The notes under the pieces: model-generated | The model's database searches: none | What the model was told of the DNA's origin: nothing | Seen by the model: only the letters and a program-made list of their open reading frames with translations | Translations under genes and position numbers: made by a program | Shown here: positions 15,927-26,189 of the stretch, in pieces | Layout of the letters: each line of letters opens with the position of its first letter | Numbering within the stretch: the stretch's first letter is position 1 | From: Anaerolineales bacterium | Lineage (GTDB): Bacteria; Chloroflexota; Anaerolineae; Anaerolineales; JABWBV01 | Reading direction: 5' to 3' | Assembly (NCBI GenBank): GCA_020634875.1 | Contig: JACKAX010000019.1 | Span: 1-64,000, forward strand | DNA length: 64,000 nt

Positions 15927-18378
15927 TATGACGAACAAAAACTTATCTCCAATTGAAACTGAAGAACAACCTTTGGCAGAAAACATCAGCCGCCAGCGTG
16001 TATTTTGGGGCACGCTCGTGCTATCCGGGCTTTTAATGCTCATTGCAGGGTATTTCATTACTATTTTATTGAGACAACCTCCCTCGAAGGTGATCTATCT
16101 AGGATTAGCCGTCTTTGGGGCGGCACTAGTCACTGTGGTTGCAAGCATGGGCCTTCTCTTTCGCAAACGGCATTTACTGGCCCTACAACTTTTGTTCTTT
16201 TTTTTCAATGGCTTTGTCGTTGCGGTCATTGGGCTGTTTCGGAATCGTATTCTCCCCGCCTCGCTTTCAATTTTGGCAATCTCCTCGATCATTATCGGCG
16301 CGTTGTTGCCAAAACGGATAAGACGGACCTATTCTTTTGTTGCTTTACTTGCTTTTGCTCTGAGTTGGGGGATTGAGGTCTTCAATCCGGCCTGGCGGAT
16401 TGAGCTTGCTGCGATATCGCCTGGGCCAGCAGTCGCCCTTATCTTTGGCCTTTTCTTGTTGATTTTTGCTGGTTTTCAGACACGCGTATTAATTGCGCGC
16501 AGTTTACGGCTCAGAATCACCCTTTGGGCGGGAGCGATTGTTTTAGTTTTGTCTGTGATTTTGGTGACATATTCAGCCCTTACAGCCCGGCAAACAGCCA
16601 TCGAGGCGGCGGAAGCGGAAGCCCTTCAACAAGCCGCGGCCAGCGCTGGGGTGGTTCGGGCGAATGCAGAAATCCCGTTAGATATTGCGCGGGCCTTAGC
16701 TCAGGCTTTGACCGCAGTAAAAGATCCTGCCTCTGGGCTTTCCATAACGCGTGAGCAAGTGGATGCTATGTTGCGCCAGGTGTTGGTAGAAAACCCAGCT
16801 TTTTTAGGTACCTACACTTTATGGGAACCCAACGCCTTTGACGGCCTCGATGATACCTATCGAAATACAGCGAATTCTGATCAAACAGGACGTTTTATTC
16901 CTTATTGGATTCACAATGATGACGGAAGTGTGAGTGTAATTCCTCTGGAGCAATATGAAACGCCAGGCATTGGAGATTGGTATCTCCTGCCGCGTCAAAA
17001 CAAAGTTGAAATGACTTTTGCCCCGCTTATTTACCCCATTAACGGCGTAGACACGGTTATGGCTTCCTTCGTTGTGCCCATTCTCTATGCAGACACCTTC
17101 TACGGGATTGCAGGGGTGGATGCGCCGATTTCTTTTGCTCAAGAACTTGTAGATCAGATTGATTTATATGGTGGAACGGCAGATGCTGCTTTGTTTACGT
17201 CTTCTGGCACTTTAGTAGGGGTGCGTCATCGTCCTGATCTTGCTAATCAACCGGTCACGCAAATCTATCCAGACTATGCAGATTTTCAAGCACAGATCGA
17301 AGCTGGAGAGGTTTTCGTTAGTCGAAGTCCCGATGGTGAGTACCTGCGGGTATTTGCCCCTGTAGATCTTGGGCAAACAGGCAAACATTGGGCGTTTGGC
17401 TTAATCATCCCCTTGTCTGTGATCACTGCCGAGGCCACCAACGCGTCCATTGTGCAAGCCACGATTAGTCTGGTCTTAATTATCCTGGCCCTCCTGTTGC
17501 TCTGGCTCCTAACTGGTCAGGTGGTTCGCCCCTTGCAAACTTTGACAACCACCGCCAATACCATTGCCACCGGAAACTTGGATCGCCGTGCAGATATCAC
17601 AAGTCAAGACGAAGTAGGTACGCTAGCCGTTGCGTTCAACTCCATGACTGCACAGTTACAGGAAATTCTCCAAAACCTGGAACAGCGTGTGGCAGACCGG
17701 ACCAAAGCCCTGGCAACCTCGGCAGAAGTCAGCCGCCGGCTCTCCACTATTTTGGATTTGAGTCAATTACTCAAAGAAGTAGTTGATCAAATTCAACAGG
17801 CTTTCCAGTACTACCATGCCCATATTTACCTCTTTGACGAGACGTACACCAGACTTGTTATGGTGGGGGGCACAGGCGAGGCAGGTCGCACGATGTTAGC
17901 AAATAAACACGCACTCCCTGCTGGGCGTGGGTTGGTTGGTCGCGCCGGAGAAACCAACCAGGTTGTGTTAGTTCCACTTACCACCGCCGATCCGAATTGG
18001 TTACCTAACCCCCTCCTCCCAGAAACAAAAGCTGAATTGGCTGTGCCGATTGCGATAGGAAATCAGGTATTAGGGGTCCTGGATGTTCAGCACAATCTCG
18101 AAAACGGGCTTAGACAAGAAGATGCAGACTTGTTGCAAGCGATTGCCAGCCAGGTCGCGATTGCCATTCAAAATGCTCGCTCTTACACCCAAACCCAGCA
18201 ACGGGCAGAGCGCGAAGCTTTCATTGCACGTGTAGGTCAACAAATTCAAAATGCGACGACAATGGAAGAAGTGTTAAAGGTTGCCCTGAGTGAGCTAGGC
18301 CAGACCATTGGGGCCAGCCGAACTGTTGTGCAAATTGGTCAATGGAAGCACAACGGCAACAATGAGAATTACCAGTAA
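15916..18378 (+). CDS. membrane Cache–HAMP–GAF sensor without kinase domain
   Basis: 820 residues with the same plan as its upstream neighbour: five or so membrane helices (25-190), a further helix near 200-220, a large extracytoplasmic Cache domain (240-500, with WEPNAFDG and the double-Cache pattern), a membrane helix at about 514-533, HAMP (534-590), GAF (605-760, WLPNPLLPETKAELAVP), and the shared C-terminal tail (VGQQIQNATTMEEVLKVAL). No transmitter domain. Its ATG overlaps the end of the previous gene by 11 bases; a second ATG at 15928 just after that stop could be used instead. It is a paralogue rather than a copy, since the Cache domains differ and ligands probably do too. Confidence 0.9.
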   Translation: MRNSMTNKNLSPIETEEQPLAENISRQRVFWGTLVLSGLLMLIAGYFITILLRQPPSKVIYLGLAVFGAALVTVVASMGLLFRKRHLLALQLLFFFFNGFVVAVIGLFRNRILPASLSILAISSIIIGALLPKRIRRTYSFVALLAFALSWGIEVFNPAWRIELAAISPGPAVALIFGLFLLIFAGFQTRVLIARSLRLRITLWAGAIVLVLSVILVTYSALTARQTAIEAAEAEALQQAAASAGVVRANAEIPLDIARALAQALTAVKDPASGLSITREQVDAMLRQVLVENPAFLGTYTLWEPNAFDGLDDTYRNTANSDQTGRFIPYWIHNDDGSVSVIPLEQYETPGIGDWYLLPRQNKVEMTFAPLIYPINGVDTVMASFVVPILYADTFYGIAGVDAPISFAQELVDQIDLYGGTADAALFTSSGTLVGVRHRPDLANQPVTQIYPDYADFQAQIEAGEVFVSRSPDGEYLRVFAPVDLGQTGKHWAFGLIIPLSVITAEATNASIVQATISLVLIILALLLLWLLTGQVVRPLQTLTTTANTIATGNLDRRADITSQDEVGTLAVAFNSMTAQLQEILQNLEQRVADRTKALATSAEVSRRLSTILDLSQLLKEVVDQIQQAFQYYHAHIYLFDETYTRLVMVGGTGEAGRTMLANKHALPAGRGLVGRAGETNQVVLVPLTTADPNWLPNPLLPETKAELAVPIAIGNQVLGVLDVQHNLENGLRQEDADLLQAIASQVAIAIQNARSYTQTQQRAEREAFIARVGQQIQNATTMEEVLKVALSELGQTIGASRTVVQIGQWKHNGNNENYQ

Positions 18379-18396
18379 TTCATCAGGATAAAGCTA

Positions 18397-20973
18397 ATGA
18401 AAGTATCCACCTCTAACCTGACGCGAAGATATGTTGCGGCCTTAAGCTTAGTTGCCTTACTTTCCTGTGTGGCGTTTCTGAGCCTCCGGGCCATTATCGA
18501 AAATCAACGTACCAGCGCCGCTGTCGTCAATGTCAGCGGGCGCCAGCGGATGTTAAGTCAACGGATTTCCCGTTATGCACTTTTGTATGTAACCACTGAG
18601 AATGCTGTAATCCGTACTCAGTTGTATGAGATCCTCTCTCAGGATACCGATTTATTCGAGGAATCTCATCAGGGGTTGGTGGAGGGGGGAATTGTGGGCG
18701 GTTTCCATGGCAGCCCGCAGATCAATCTTCCTGGTGCCCCTTCTCCCGCCGTGCAAGCCATTTATTTTGATGCTCCTCTTAATCTGGATCAACAAGTAAA
18801 AACCTACGTGGATGAAATCCGCGCGCTTTTGGCTTCGCCTGAAGAAGACCTGACCCTGGAAAACCCCCACTTGCTTTATATTCTAGAGGCCGCGTCAACC
18901 CCGATTATCGACTCGTTAAATCTCGTCGTCGATCAGTACCAAAAAGAAAGCCAGGCTGCCGTTGCCCGCCTACAACTGCTCGAAACTGTCGTATTAGCCA
19001 TTACCTTGACTACTTTATTGTTGGAAGGCCTATTTATTTTCCGGCCCATGGTGCGGCAGGTTGTCGGAACAACCGAACAATTGCAGACGACGAACGAAAA
19101 ATTGCGCGAAAACAATCAACTCGCTGAAATCAGACAGCAGGAATTGACCCTGGCTGCCGATGTTGGCAATAGTCTTTCACAAATGCGCTCATTGGATGAA
19201 CTCCTTTCTAACGCTGTTGAGACCATTCGTACACGATTTAATCTTTACTACACCCAGGTTTATCTTCTTAGCCCAGACGGCAAAACGTTAAACCTCTCTG
19301 CAGGAACGGGAACTGTAGGGCAACAATTACTCCAACGCCGCCATCGTCTGCTTGCCAACATTGGTTCAATTAACGGAAGGGCTTTTATCGAAAAGCAACC
19401 CATTATTGTAGCGGACACCCAAGCGGCCTCTTTCTTTCTCCCGAACCCACTTTTGCCGGAAACCCGTTCCGAAATGGCGATGCCGTTGATTGTTGGGGAA
19501 CGTGTTGTGGGCGTGCTGGATATGCAAAGTACGCAACCAGGAGCCTTGAGCGAAAAGGTGCTTCCTGCCCTCCAAGCACTTGCTGGACAATTGGCAATTG
19601 CCATTCAAAATGCAGAATTATTTGCCGAAGCCGAAAAAGCTCGCCGGGAGATTGCAGCATATGCTAATCGTTTAACCCAAACGGGTTGGCAAAATTATCT
19701 TGATGCCGTTCAAATCCCCGAACGGATTGGGTTTATGTATCAAAATGGCACGGTGACCCAAGCGCCCGACCTGGCTGTCCCGTCTGCCCCCCAAGTCGTC
19801 ACTCCGATTCAAGTAGTTGAAGCCCCTATCGGGATGTTCGCTTTTGAAGGAATAGAATACCTCACCGAAGCCCAGGTTGATTTAGTTACGAATCTCTCTC
19901 GCCAGGTTGCTCAAAGGCTGGAAAACCTCCGGCTTTTGGCCGAGGCTGAACGTTACCGGACCGAGGCTGAAACAACCCTGCGTCGTCTCACTCGCGATGG
20001 ATGGGATACTTTTCGGGCCAGTTCCATGCTTTCGGAAGATGGATTCGTATTTGCAAAGAATCAGGTGCGTGCCCTGTACGAAAACGAACAAAGTCAAGAA
20101 TTGACCAGTGTCTATCATCCTCTTGTTCTGAATGGCGAAGCGATTGGCACATTTGAATTGGGACTTTCTCAAGGGCAAAAGCAACTCGAACCTGAAACAA
20201 CTGAATTGGTCGCCTCAATAGCCGAGGCCCTCACGACCCATATTGAAAATCTCCGTTTGACCCGCACAACCGAGACAGCTCTAGCACAGACTGAAACGCA
20301 AGCGCGCCGATTGGCACAATTGAATGAGATGAGTACAGCCCTCAACAAGGCTACTCGCCTCGAAGACCTCATCTTGCTTACGCTTGAAGAGACTCCAAAA
20401 ATTCTCGGTGGAGATGTCTCTGGGGTGGCTCTGTTAACTCCCGATGAACAATTTATGGAAGCCTATGTGAACCAAGATGGGAAACTGGTTCAAATCGTAG
20501 CCCCCGAGGGAACGGTTATTCCCCTGGCGCATACCTCGGCAGAACAAGTTATACAAACCCGCCAAATTGTGATCGTCCCGGATACTCGTCAATCTTCCAT
20601 GTTAGACCTGCAGGACATGGCTCGAAATGGTATGGTGACGGCAATCCAGGCTCCTCTGATTTTAGGGGCCAGTGTGCTCGGGGTGCTGAATGTAATGAGT
20701 TTCTCCCCAATGCATCAATTTACAGAGCAAGATGCTGCATTGCTCCAACAGGTCTCCGCAGTTGTCGCAACCACGATTGAAAACCTGCGCCTCTTGCAGC
20801 AAGCGACAAAACGAGCTGAGCGCGAAACCCTGATTAATACGATCAATCAGCGCGTCCAAAGTGCTACCACTGTAGAAGGAGCGCTCGAAGTTGCGGCCCA
20901 AGAAATTGGTCATTTGCTCAGAGCGCGATATGCAGCAGTTGAAATTAGCCTCATGCCTCAAAACAGCCAGTAG
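18397..20973 (+). CDS. PilJ/NarX-like membrane sensor with GAF modules, no kinase domain
   Basis: 858 residues. An N-terminal membrane helix (12-32) is followed by a PilJ-type periplasmic helical sensing domain (35-190) with VVNVSGRQRMLSQRISRYAL, the segment that binds nitrate in NarX-type sensors. Then come a second membrane helix (190-215), GAF (250-405, FLPNPLLPETRSEMAMP), two copies of a 90-110-residue 'GW' module (about 420-525, LTQTGWQNYL; about 528-625, LTRDGWDTF), another GAF (640-800), and the shared helical tail (INQRVQSATTVEGALEVA). There is no transmitter domain. AGGA precedes the ATG by eight bases. It lies 18 bases after the previous gene. Whether the ligand is nitrate is not known. 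Confidence 0.9.
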   Translation: MKVSTSNLTRRYVAALSLVALLSCVAFLSLRAIIENQRTSAAVVNVSGRQRMLSQRISRYALLYVTTENAVIRTQLYEILSQDTDLFEESHQGLVEGGIVGGFHGSPQINLPGAPSPAVQAIYFDAPLNLDQQVKTYVDEIRALLASPEEDLTLENPHLLYILEAASTPIIDSLNLVVDQYQKESQAAVARLQLLETVVLAITLTTLLLEGLFIFRPMVRQVVGTTEQLQTTNEKLRENNQLAEIRQQELTLAADVGNSLSQMRSLDELLSNAVETIRTRFNLYYTQVYLLSPDGKTLNLSAGTGTVGQQLLQRRHRLLANIGSINGRAFIEKQPIIVADTQAASFFLPNPLLPETRSEMAMPLIVGERVVGVLDMQSTQPGALSEKVLPALQALAGQLAIAIQNAELFAEAEKARREIAAYANRLTQTGWQNYLDAVQIPERIGFMYQNGTVTQAPDLAVPSAPQVVTPIQVVEAPIGMFAFEGIEYLTEAQVDLVTNLSRQVAQRLENLRLLAEAERYRTEAETTLRRLTRDGWDTFRASSMLSEDGFVFAKNQVRALYENEQSQELTSVYHPLVLNGEAIGTFELGLSQGQKQLEPETTELVASIAEALTTHIENLRLTRTTETALAQTETQARRLAQLNEMSTALNKATRLEDLILLTLEETPKILGGDVSGVALLTPDEQFMEAYVNQDGKLVQIVAPEGTVIPLAHTSAEQVIQTRQIVIVPDTRQSSMLDLQDMARNGMVTAIQAPLILGASVLGVLNVMSFSPMHQFTEQDAALLQQVSAVVATTIENLRLLQQATKRAERETLINTINQRVQSATTVEGALEVAAQEIGHLLRARYAAVEISLMPQNSQ

Positions 20974-21005
20974 TTTCCCTGGCTATTCTTTTCTAGGATT
21001 TCAAA

Positions 21006-23906
21006 ATGAGTTCAACGAGTGATACCCAACTAACCTCAAATAAGAACTTCTGGCAGGTTCTTCGGCGTAAATTATTTGACCCTTCAGGGGAACTGCTTAA
21101 AACCAACCAGGAATTGCTTGCGTTACGTGACTCTCTGGAAAAACGGGTTGAAGAGCGTTCTCGTACTCTGAGCGAAGCCTTACGCATTGCCCACTTAGGA
21201 AACTGGGAATACGATTTGCTCAAAGACGAATTTACCTTCAACGACGATTTTTATGCCATGTTACGTACAACCGTTGCGCGCGTAGGTGGTTATGTGCTGA
21301 AATCCTCTGAATATGCCACTAGGTTTGTGTACCCCGAAGATGCGCCAATCGTTGGAAGAGAAATTGGTAAGGCCGTAGCCACTACCAATCCCAACTATCA
21401 ACAGGAATTAGCTCACCGCGTAATTTTTGGCGATGGACAACTTGGGTATATCACCGTCCGATTTCGGATCGAAAAAGATCAAGAAGGCCGCACCATAAAG
21501 ATTATTGGGGCAAACCAAGATATTACCGAGCAAAAGCTGGCAGAAAACGCTCTGGCCCTGAAAGAAGCTCAACTTTCAGAAGCCTTGCGGATCGCCCGAT
21601 TGGGCAACTGGGAATATGACTTTGTCACAGATGAATTTACCTTCAATGATGACTTTTATACAATGATGCATACCTCGGCTGAAGCCATGGGGGGATATAA
21701 AATGAACGCGGCGGAGTACACCCAACGTTTTGTGTACCCTGAGGATGCAGCCGTGGTTGGGGCAGAGATTGGCAAGTCAGTTGAAACCGATGACCCAAAT
21801 TTCAGTACGCAGATAGATCATCGTGTCATCTTTGGGGATGGAGAATTGGGTTATGTTACCGTCCGTTTCCGCATCGAAAAAGATGCTCAGGGACGAACGG
21901 TTAAGTCTTTTGGGGCAAACCAGGATATTACTGAACAGAAGAAAGCTCAATTAACATTGACTACCAGCCAGGCTCAACTATCAGAAGCCCTTCGTATCGC
22001 TTTGTTGGGATATTGGGAATACGACATTAAAAAAGATATTTTCACCTTCAATGATCAGTTCTATGCCTTAATGCGAACCACAGCCGAACTGGAAGGCGGA
22101 TACACGATGCCCGCCACGCAATATGTTCAGCGGTTTGTATATCCAGATGATATTTCTGCTGTTGGAGAGGCTATGCAACGTAATATGCTTGTGGATAACC
22201 CCCCTCCTTCCTCTCAGGTGGAACATCGCGTGCTCTTTGGAGATGGGACTGTTGGGCATATTTTAGTACGTCTCAATGTTGAAACAGATACAGATGGACA
22301 TCCGCTTCGGGCGGTAGGCGCGAACCAAGACATCACAGCCCAAAAAGAAGCCGAGGGCATCTTAGCCAAGCGTGCTACAGAGTTGGAAACTGTTACCCAA
22401 GTGGCTACCGCTATTTCCACCATTGCTAGTCCCCAAGAAATACTTGAGTATGTCTCCGAACTGACGAAAGAACGCTTTGGGTTCTACCATGCTCATGTGT
22501 ATTTGTTGGATGAAGAAGACGGTAGGTTGGAATTGGCTGCAGGGGCAGGCGATGCTGGACGAACGATGGTGGCGCAAGGTCACGCGATCCCCCTGGCCCG
22601 TGAACAATCTCTCGTGGCCCGCGCAGCCCGGACGCGCGTAGGGGTGGTTGTCAACGATGTCACTCAGGCCCCGGACTTTTTGCCCAACCCCCTGCTTCCG
22701 GAGACACGCGCAGAATTGGCTGTGCCCTTACTCATTCGCGAACGGGTTCTTGGGGTTTTGGATGTCCAATCGGCGCAAAAAGAAGCCTTTACCGATGAAG
22801 ATATTCGTATCCAAACTATTTTAGCGGCGCAAATTGCCGTCGCCCTCGAAAATGCGCGGGCCGTAGAAGAAAATGCAAAAACTCTGCAAGAACTCGATGC
22901 CCTTACTCGCCGGTTGACCCATGAAGGGTGGCAGACTTACCTTACTGAAACCGAACGTCAACGCCTGGGCTATCTGTATAAAGGGAACCAAATATATCCT
23001 TTACAAGATGACGGGCAATTTGCACAAGGATTGACGCAGGCCGAGAAAATGTTGGTTCAACCAGTTTTCTTACGCGGCGAACAAATCGGGCAATTGGTCG
23101 CCGCGGAAAGTGAGTTAGCGGAAGAAGACCTTCAACCAATATTTGCCGCAGTCTCTCAGGGGTTGAGTGCCCATCTCGAAAATCTGCGGCTGGCCGAAGA
23201 GGCTGAACGCCGGGTAAACGAACTGGATGTCATTAACAAGATTGGGCAAGCCTTAGCTACAGAGGTTCATCTCCCAAGAATCTTGGAAACGGTGTCGAAA
23301 GAATTAAGTGTCTCATTTAATGCGAACGTGGTTTATGTAGCCCTTTATGATGCATCTCGGCGGATGGTACACATTCCATATATACTCGACCACGGAACCC
23401 CCATTTTAGATGAGCCGCCTTTCCCTCTGGGAGAAGGGGTGAATTCCACCATCATCAAGACCCGACAGAGAATCTTTGTCAATCAGAATGCCGAACAACG
23501 CCTGGCTGAGTTAGGCGCAGTGCCTACATTGACCCAAGCAGGGATGGCGAAATCTTACATTGGCATTCCTTTGATTGCTGGAGAAAACATAGTGGGGGTT
23601 TTGAGTGTTCAAGATTTAGATCGGGCAGGACGTTTTACAGCAGGTGATTTGGATCTGTTAACGACAATTGCCTCTAACATTGCTGTCGCCATCCAAAACG
23701 CGCAACTGTTCTCTCAAACACAAAAACGAGCCCAACAGGAAATGCTAGTCAACCAAATCGGTCAGAAAATTCAAAGCGCAACGACTGTACAAAGCGCCTT
23801 ACAAACAGCTATTCAAGAATTGGGGTTGGCCCTCAAAGCAAGAAAAACGGCCGTGGCGCTTGCTCCTGAGGGGGCTAAACCCGGTCATACAGGATACCAG
23901 GATTAG
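21006..23906 (+). CDS. soluble triple-PAS, double-GAF sensor without kinase domain
   Basis: 966 residues, no membrane helix. After a short coiled coil come three tandem PAS domains of one type (about 55-188, 190-323, 325-458; each with LGxWEYD, FVYPED or FVYPDD, and GANQDIT), GAF (460-625, FLPNPLLPETRAELAVP), one GW module (633-735, LTHEGWQTYL), a second GAF (738-905), and the shared tail (IGQKIQSATTVQSALQTA). No transmitter domain. The three PAS copies repeat with a 405-base period. Being cytoplasmic, it may bridge the membrane sensors to the kinase. AGGA precedes the ATG, and the gap to the previous gene is 32 bases. Confidence 0.9.
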   Translation: MSSTSDTQLTSNKNFWQVLRRKLFDPSGELLKTNQELLALRDSLEKRVEERSRTLSEALRIAHLGNWEYDLLKDEFTFNDDFYAMLRTTVARVGGYVLKSSEYATRFVYPEDAPIVGREIGKAVATTNPNYQQELAHRVIFGDGQLGYITVRFRIEKDQEGRTIKIIGANQDITEQKLAENALALKEAQLSEALRIARLGNWEYDFVTDEFTFNDDFYTMMHTSAEAMGGYKMNAAEYTQRFVYPEDAAVVGAEIGKSVETDDPNFSTQIDHRVIFGDGELGYVTVRFRIEKDAQGRTVKSFGANQDITEQKKAQLTLTTSQAQLSEALRIALLGYWEYDIKKDIFTFNDQFYALMRTTAELEGGYTMPATQYVQRFVYPDDISAVGEAMQRNMLVDNPPPSSQVEHRVLFGDGTVGHILVRLNVETDTDGHPLRAVGANQDITAQKEAEGILAKRATELETVTQVATAISTIASPQEILEYVSELTKERFGFYHAHVYLLDEEDGRLELAAGAGDAGRTMVAQGHAIPLAREQSLVARAARTRVGVVVNDVTQAPDFLPNPLLPETRAELAVPLLIRERVLGVLDVQSAQKEAFTDEDIRIQTILAAQIAVALENARAVEENAKTLQELDALTRRLTHEGWQTYLTETERQRLGYLYKGNQIYPLQDDGQFAQGLTQAEKMLVQPVFLRGEQIGQLVAAESELAEEDLQPIFAAVSQGLSAHLENLRLAEEAERRVNELDVINKIGQALATEVHLPRILETVSKELSVSFNANVVYVALYDASRRMVHIPYILDHGTPILDEPPFPLGEGVNSTIIKTRQRIFVNQNAEQRLAELGAVPTLTQAGMAKSYIGIPLIAGENIVGVLSVQDLDRAGRFTAGDLDLLTTIASNIAVAIQNAQLFSQTQKRAQQEMLVNQIGQKIQSATTVQSALQTAIQELGLALKARKTAVALAPEGAKPGHTGYQD
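21168..22382 (+). repeat. three tandem 405-base PAS-coding repeats
   Basis: Corresponding codons for LSEALRIA begin at 21168, 21573 and 21978, exactly 405 bases (135 codons) apart. The units are diverged but clearly of one origin. The same period occurs in the kinase gene at 30585-31394. Confidence 0.85.
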
Positions 23907-23954
23907 CAATCCTGGTGGAAAGGTGTACACCTTTATCGTGATGGAGTAGACCCC

Positions 23955-26174
23955 ATGAAAGTAACCCGAAGATTAATCATCCCTTCTATTTTGATCTTGC
24001 TTGTGATTACCCTGGGTATTGTGACAACAGATATTCTGAACACACTTTCCAGTGCAGAACGCACCCAAAACGAGACACTTTTGCAATATCAAAATGTCTT
24101 CAATGCCCGGCTTGAAGCCGCACGCATGTTTGCAATGGGTTTGGCTGTAGAAGTTGCTAACGACCCAGAAGTCCAGGCTGCTTTTGCTAATGGAAATCGA
24201 GAACGCCTTACCGAGCTCACCCTCCCTGCATACGAAGCAATTGATACACTCTTTGATGTACCCCAGGCTCAGTTCCATCTTCCACCCGCGACCTCTTTTT
24301 TGCGTTTGCACCAAATCGATCAATATGGAGATGATCTGTCTTCTTTTCGTGCTACAGTGGTGGAAGCCAATCTCCTTAAGAAACCCCTGGCAGGGTTAGA
24401 AATTGGCCGAGGTGGTTTGGGCGTACGCGGGATTGCACCGATTTCCTATCAGAACCAACATATTGGTACCGTCGAGTTTGGCCTGAACCTCGATCAAACC
24501 CTGGTAAATGAAGTTAAATCGGAGTTTGGCGCGGACTGGCAAATTCTGCTAAGCCGCGGCCCCGCGGAAATTGCGATATTTGAAGGTGCTACCAGCGAGG
24601 AAACGGGTCCTATTTCGGATTTGCTTTTCCAAGTCTCAACCAGAGCTGAGCCTCTTTACGGAGATGCATCTGCCTATCAAACTGCATTGAGTGGAATTTC
24701 GGCCACGTCTTTGGTTTCAACAGATGGAAAATCTTTTGCCATTATGAGTGTTCCGCTGAAAGATTATTCGGGCAAGGTGATTGGGGTTTTGGATATTATT
24801 TTGGATCGAACCTCGGTCGTGCAAGCGATCAACAGCCGGATTTTAGGCGCTGTGGGGATTTTAGGGCTAGCGCTGATATTAATGAGTGGTGGGTTAGCCT
24901 ATGTTGCGACTCGCACCTTGCGCCCAATCGCCGAACTTGAAAAAACTGCCTCAGCAATTGCACAAGGGGACCTAAGTCAATCGGTCAAAGTAGAAAGCCA
25001 AGACGAAATTGGTAACTTGGCTCGTACCTTTAACCAGATGACCGAACAACTGCGCTCTTTGTTCGGTGCCTTGGAACAACGGGTAGCTGCCCGCACCCGT
25101 GCCCTTCAAACCAGTGCTGAGGTTAGTCGTCATTTGTCTACAATCTTGGATCCGAACGAGTTGGTTTTACAAGTTGTTGAAGAGGTCAAGGTAGCCTTCG
25201 ATTACTATCATGCACACATCTATTTAGTAGAAGAGGATGGACAAACGCTCAAAATGGTAGGCGGTACGGGTGAAGTTGGGCAGACTTTGCTGGCGCGGGG
25301 ACACAAAGTGTCGATCGAACGGGGGTTAGTCGGTCGGGCTGCCCGCACGCGAAGCACGGTCTTGGTTTCTGATACCGGGGCGGATGCCAACTGGCTTCCC
25401 AATCCTCTTTTGCCAGATACGAAATCGGAAATTGCCGTGCCGATTATCTATAGCGAAGTTGTACTGGGGGTTCTGGATGTCCAACAGAACGTGGTCAATG
25501 GCTTGACCGAAGAAGATAAAGAACTATTGGAAACGATTGCAAGTCAGACCGCTATCGCACTACAAAATGCGTCTGCATTAGCCACCTCTGAGCAAAGAGC
25601 GGATGCCTTACGGGAGAGCCAGGAATTGTTTCAGACCATTCTAGAAACAACCCCTATTCCGTTTTTGATCAATCGAATTGCTGATTCCAAAGTTCTGTAT
25701 GCCAATCGTCAGTATAGTGAATTGTTTCGTCTCCCAATGGAAAAATTGATTGGTTCTCCAAACCCAGACTTTTACTACGATCCATCTGACCGTGCAAACT
25801 TCATTAAGAAAATCCAGGCAGACGGGATGGTGAGAGATTATGAATTTCAGGCAAAGAAAACAGACGGAACTCCCTTCTGGGTTTCTATTTCTGTTCAGCA
25901 GATCACTTTTGACAAATCCCCAGCTTTGTTGACCTCAGTTTATGACTTAACCGAACGCAAATCCAATGAAGAGGCCTTAAAACAAAGAGCAGAGCGAGAT
26001 CGAGTTCTCAATCGCATTGCCACCAAGATTCGTGGGGCCGTTTCTGTAGAGCAGGTCCTTCAGGTTGCCGTTCAAGAAGTACGCCAGGTAACAAAGGCTT
26101 CTCGTAGCATCGCAGTGATTGACCCAAATGAAGACACCATGTCCATACCGCCTATCAAGGTTCGTGATTCATAA
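23955..26174 (+). CDS. dCache_3–HAMP–GAF–PAS membrane sensor, no kinase domain
   Basis: 739 residues. A membrane helix (8-28) is followed by a double-Cache domain of the dCache_3 type (35-285) with the family blocks FLRLHQIDQYGDDLSSFR and KKPLAGLEIGRGGLGVRG, a second helix (290-315), HAMP (317-370), GAF (388-540, WLPNPLLPDTKSEIAVP), PAS (550-670, ending SVYDLTERK), and the shared tail (ATKIRGAVSVEQVLQVAV). No transmitter domain, so it is the fifth kinase-less sensor in a row. GGAG lies ahead of the ATG, and the gap to the previous gene is 48 bases. dCache_3 domains sense small extracellular molecules; the ligand here is unknown. Confidence 0.9.
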   Translation: MKVTRRLIIPSILILLVITLGIVTTDILNTLSSAERTQNETLLQYQNVFNARLEAARMFAMGLAVEVANDPEVQAAFANGNRERLTELTLPAYEAIDTLFDVPQAQFHLPPATSFLRLHQIDQYGDDLSSFRATVVEANLLKKPLAGLEIGRGGLGVRGIAPISYQNQHIGTVEFGLNLDQTLVNEVKSEFGADWQILLSRGPAEIAIFEGATSEETGPISDLLFQVSTRAEPLYGDASAYQTALSGISATSLVSTDGKSFAIMSVPLKDYSGKVIGVLDIILDRTSVVQAINSRILGAVGILGLALILMSGGLAYVATRTLRPIAELEKTASAIAQGDLSQSVKVESQDEIGNLARTFNQMTEQLRSLFGALEQRVAARTRALQTSAEVSRHLSTILDPNELVLQVVEEVKVAFDYYHAHIYLVEEDGQTLKMVGGTGEVGQTLLARGHKVSIERGLVGRAARTRSTVLVSDTGADANWLPNPLLPDTKSEIAVPIIYSEVVLGVLDVQQNVVNGLTEEDKELLETIASQTAIALQNASALATSEQRADALRESQELFQTILETTPIPFLINRIADSKVLYANRQYSELFRLPMEKLIGSPNPDFYYDPSDRANFIKKIQADGMVRDYEFQAKKTDGTPFWVSISVQQITFDKSPALLTSVYDLTERKSNEEALKQRAERDRVLNRIATKIRGAVSVEQVLQVAVQEVRQVTKASRSIAVIDPNEDTMSIPPIKVRDS

Positions 26175-26189
26175 GAGGAGAGGCAAAAG

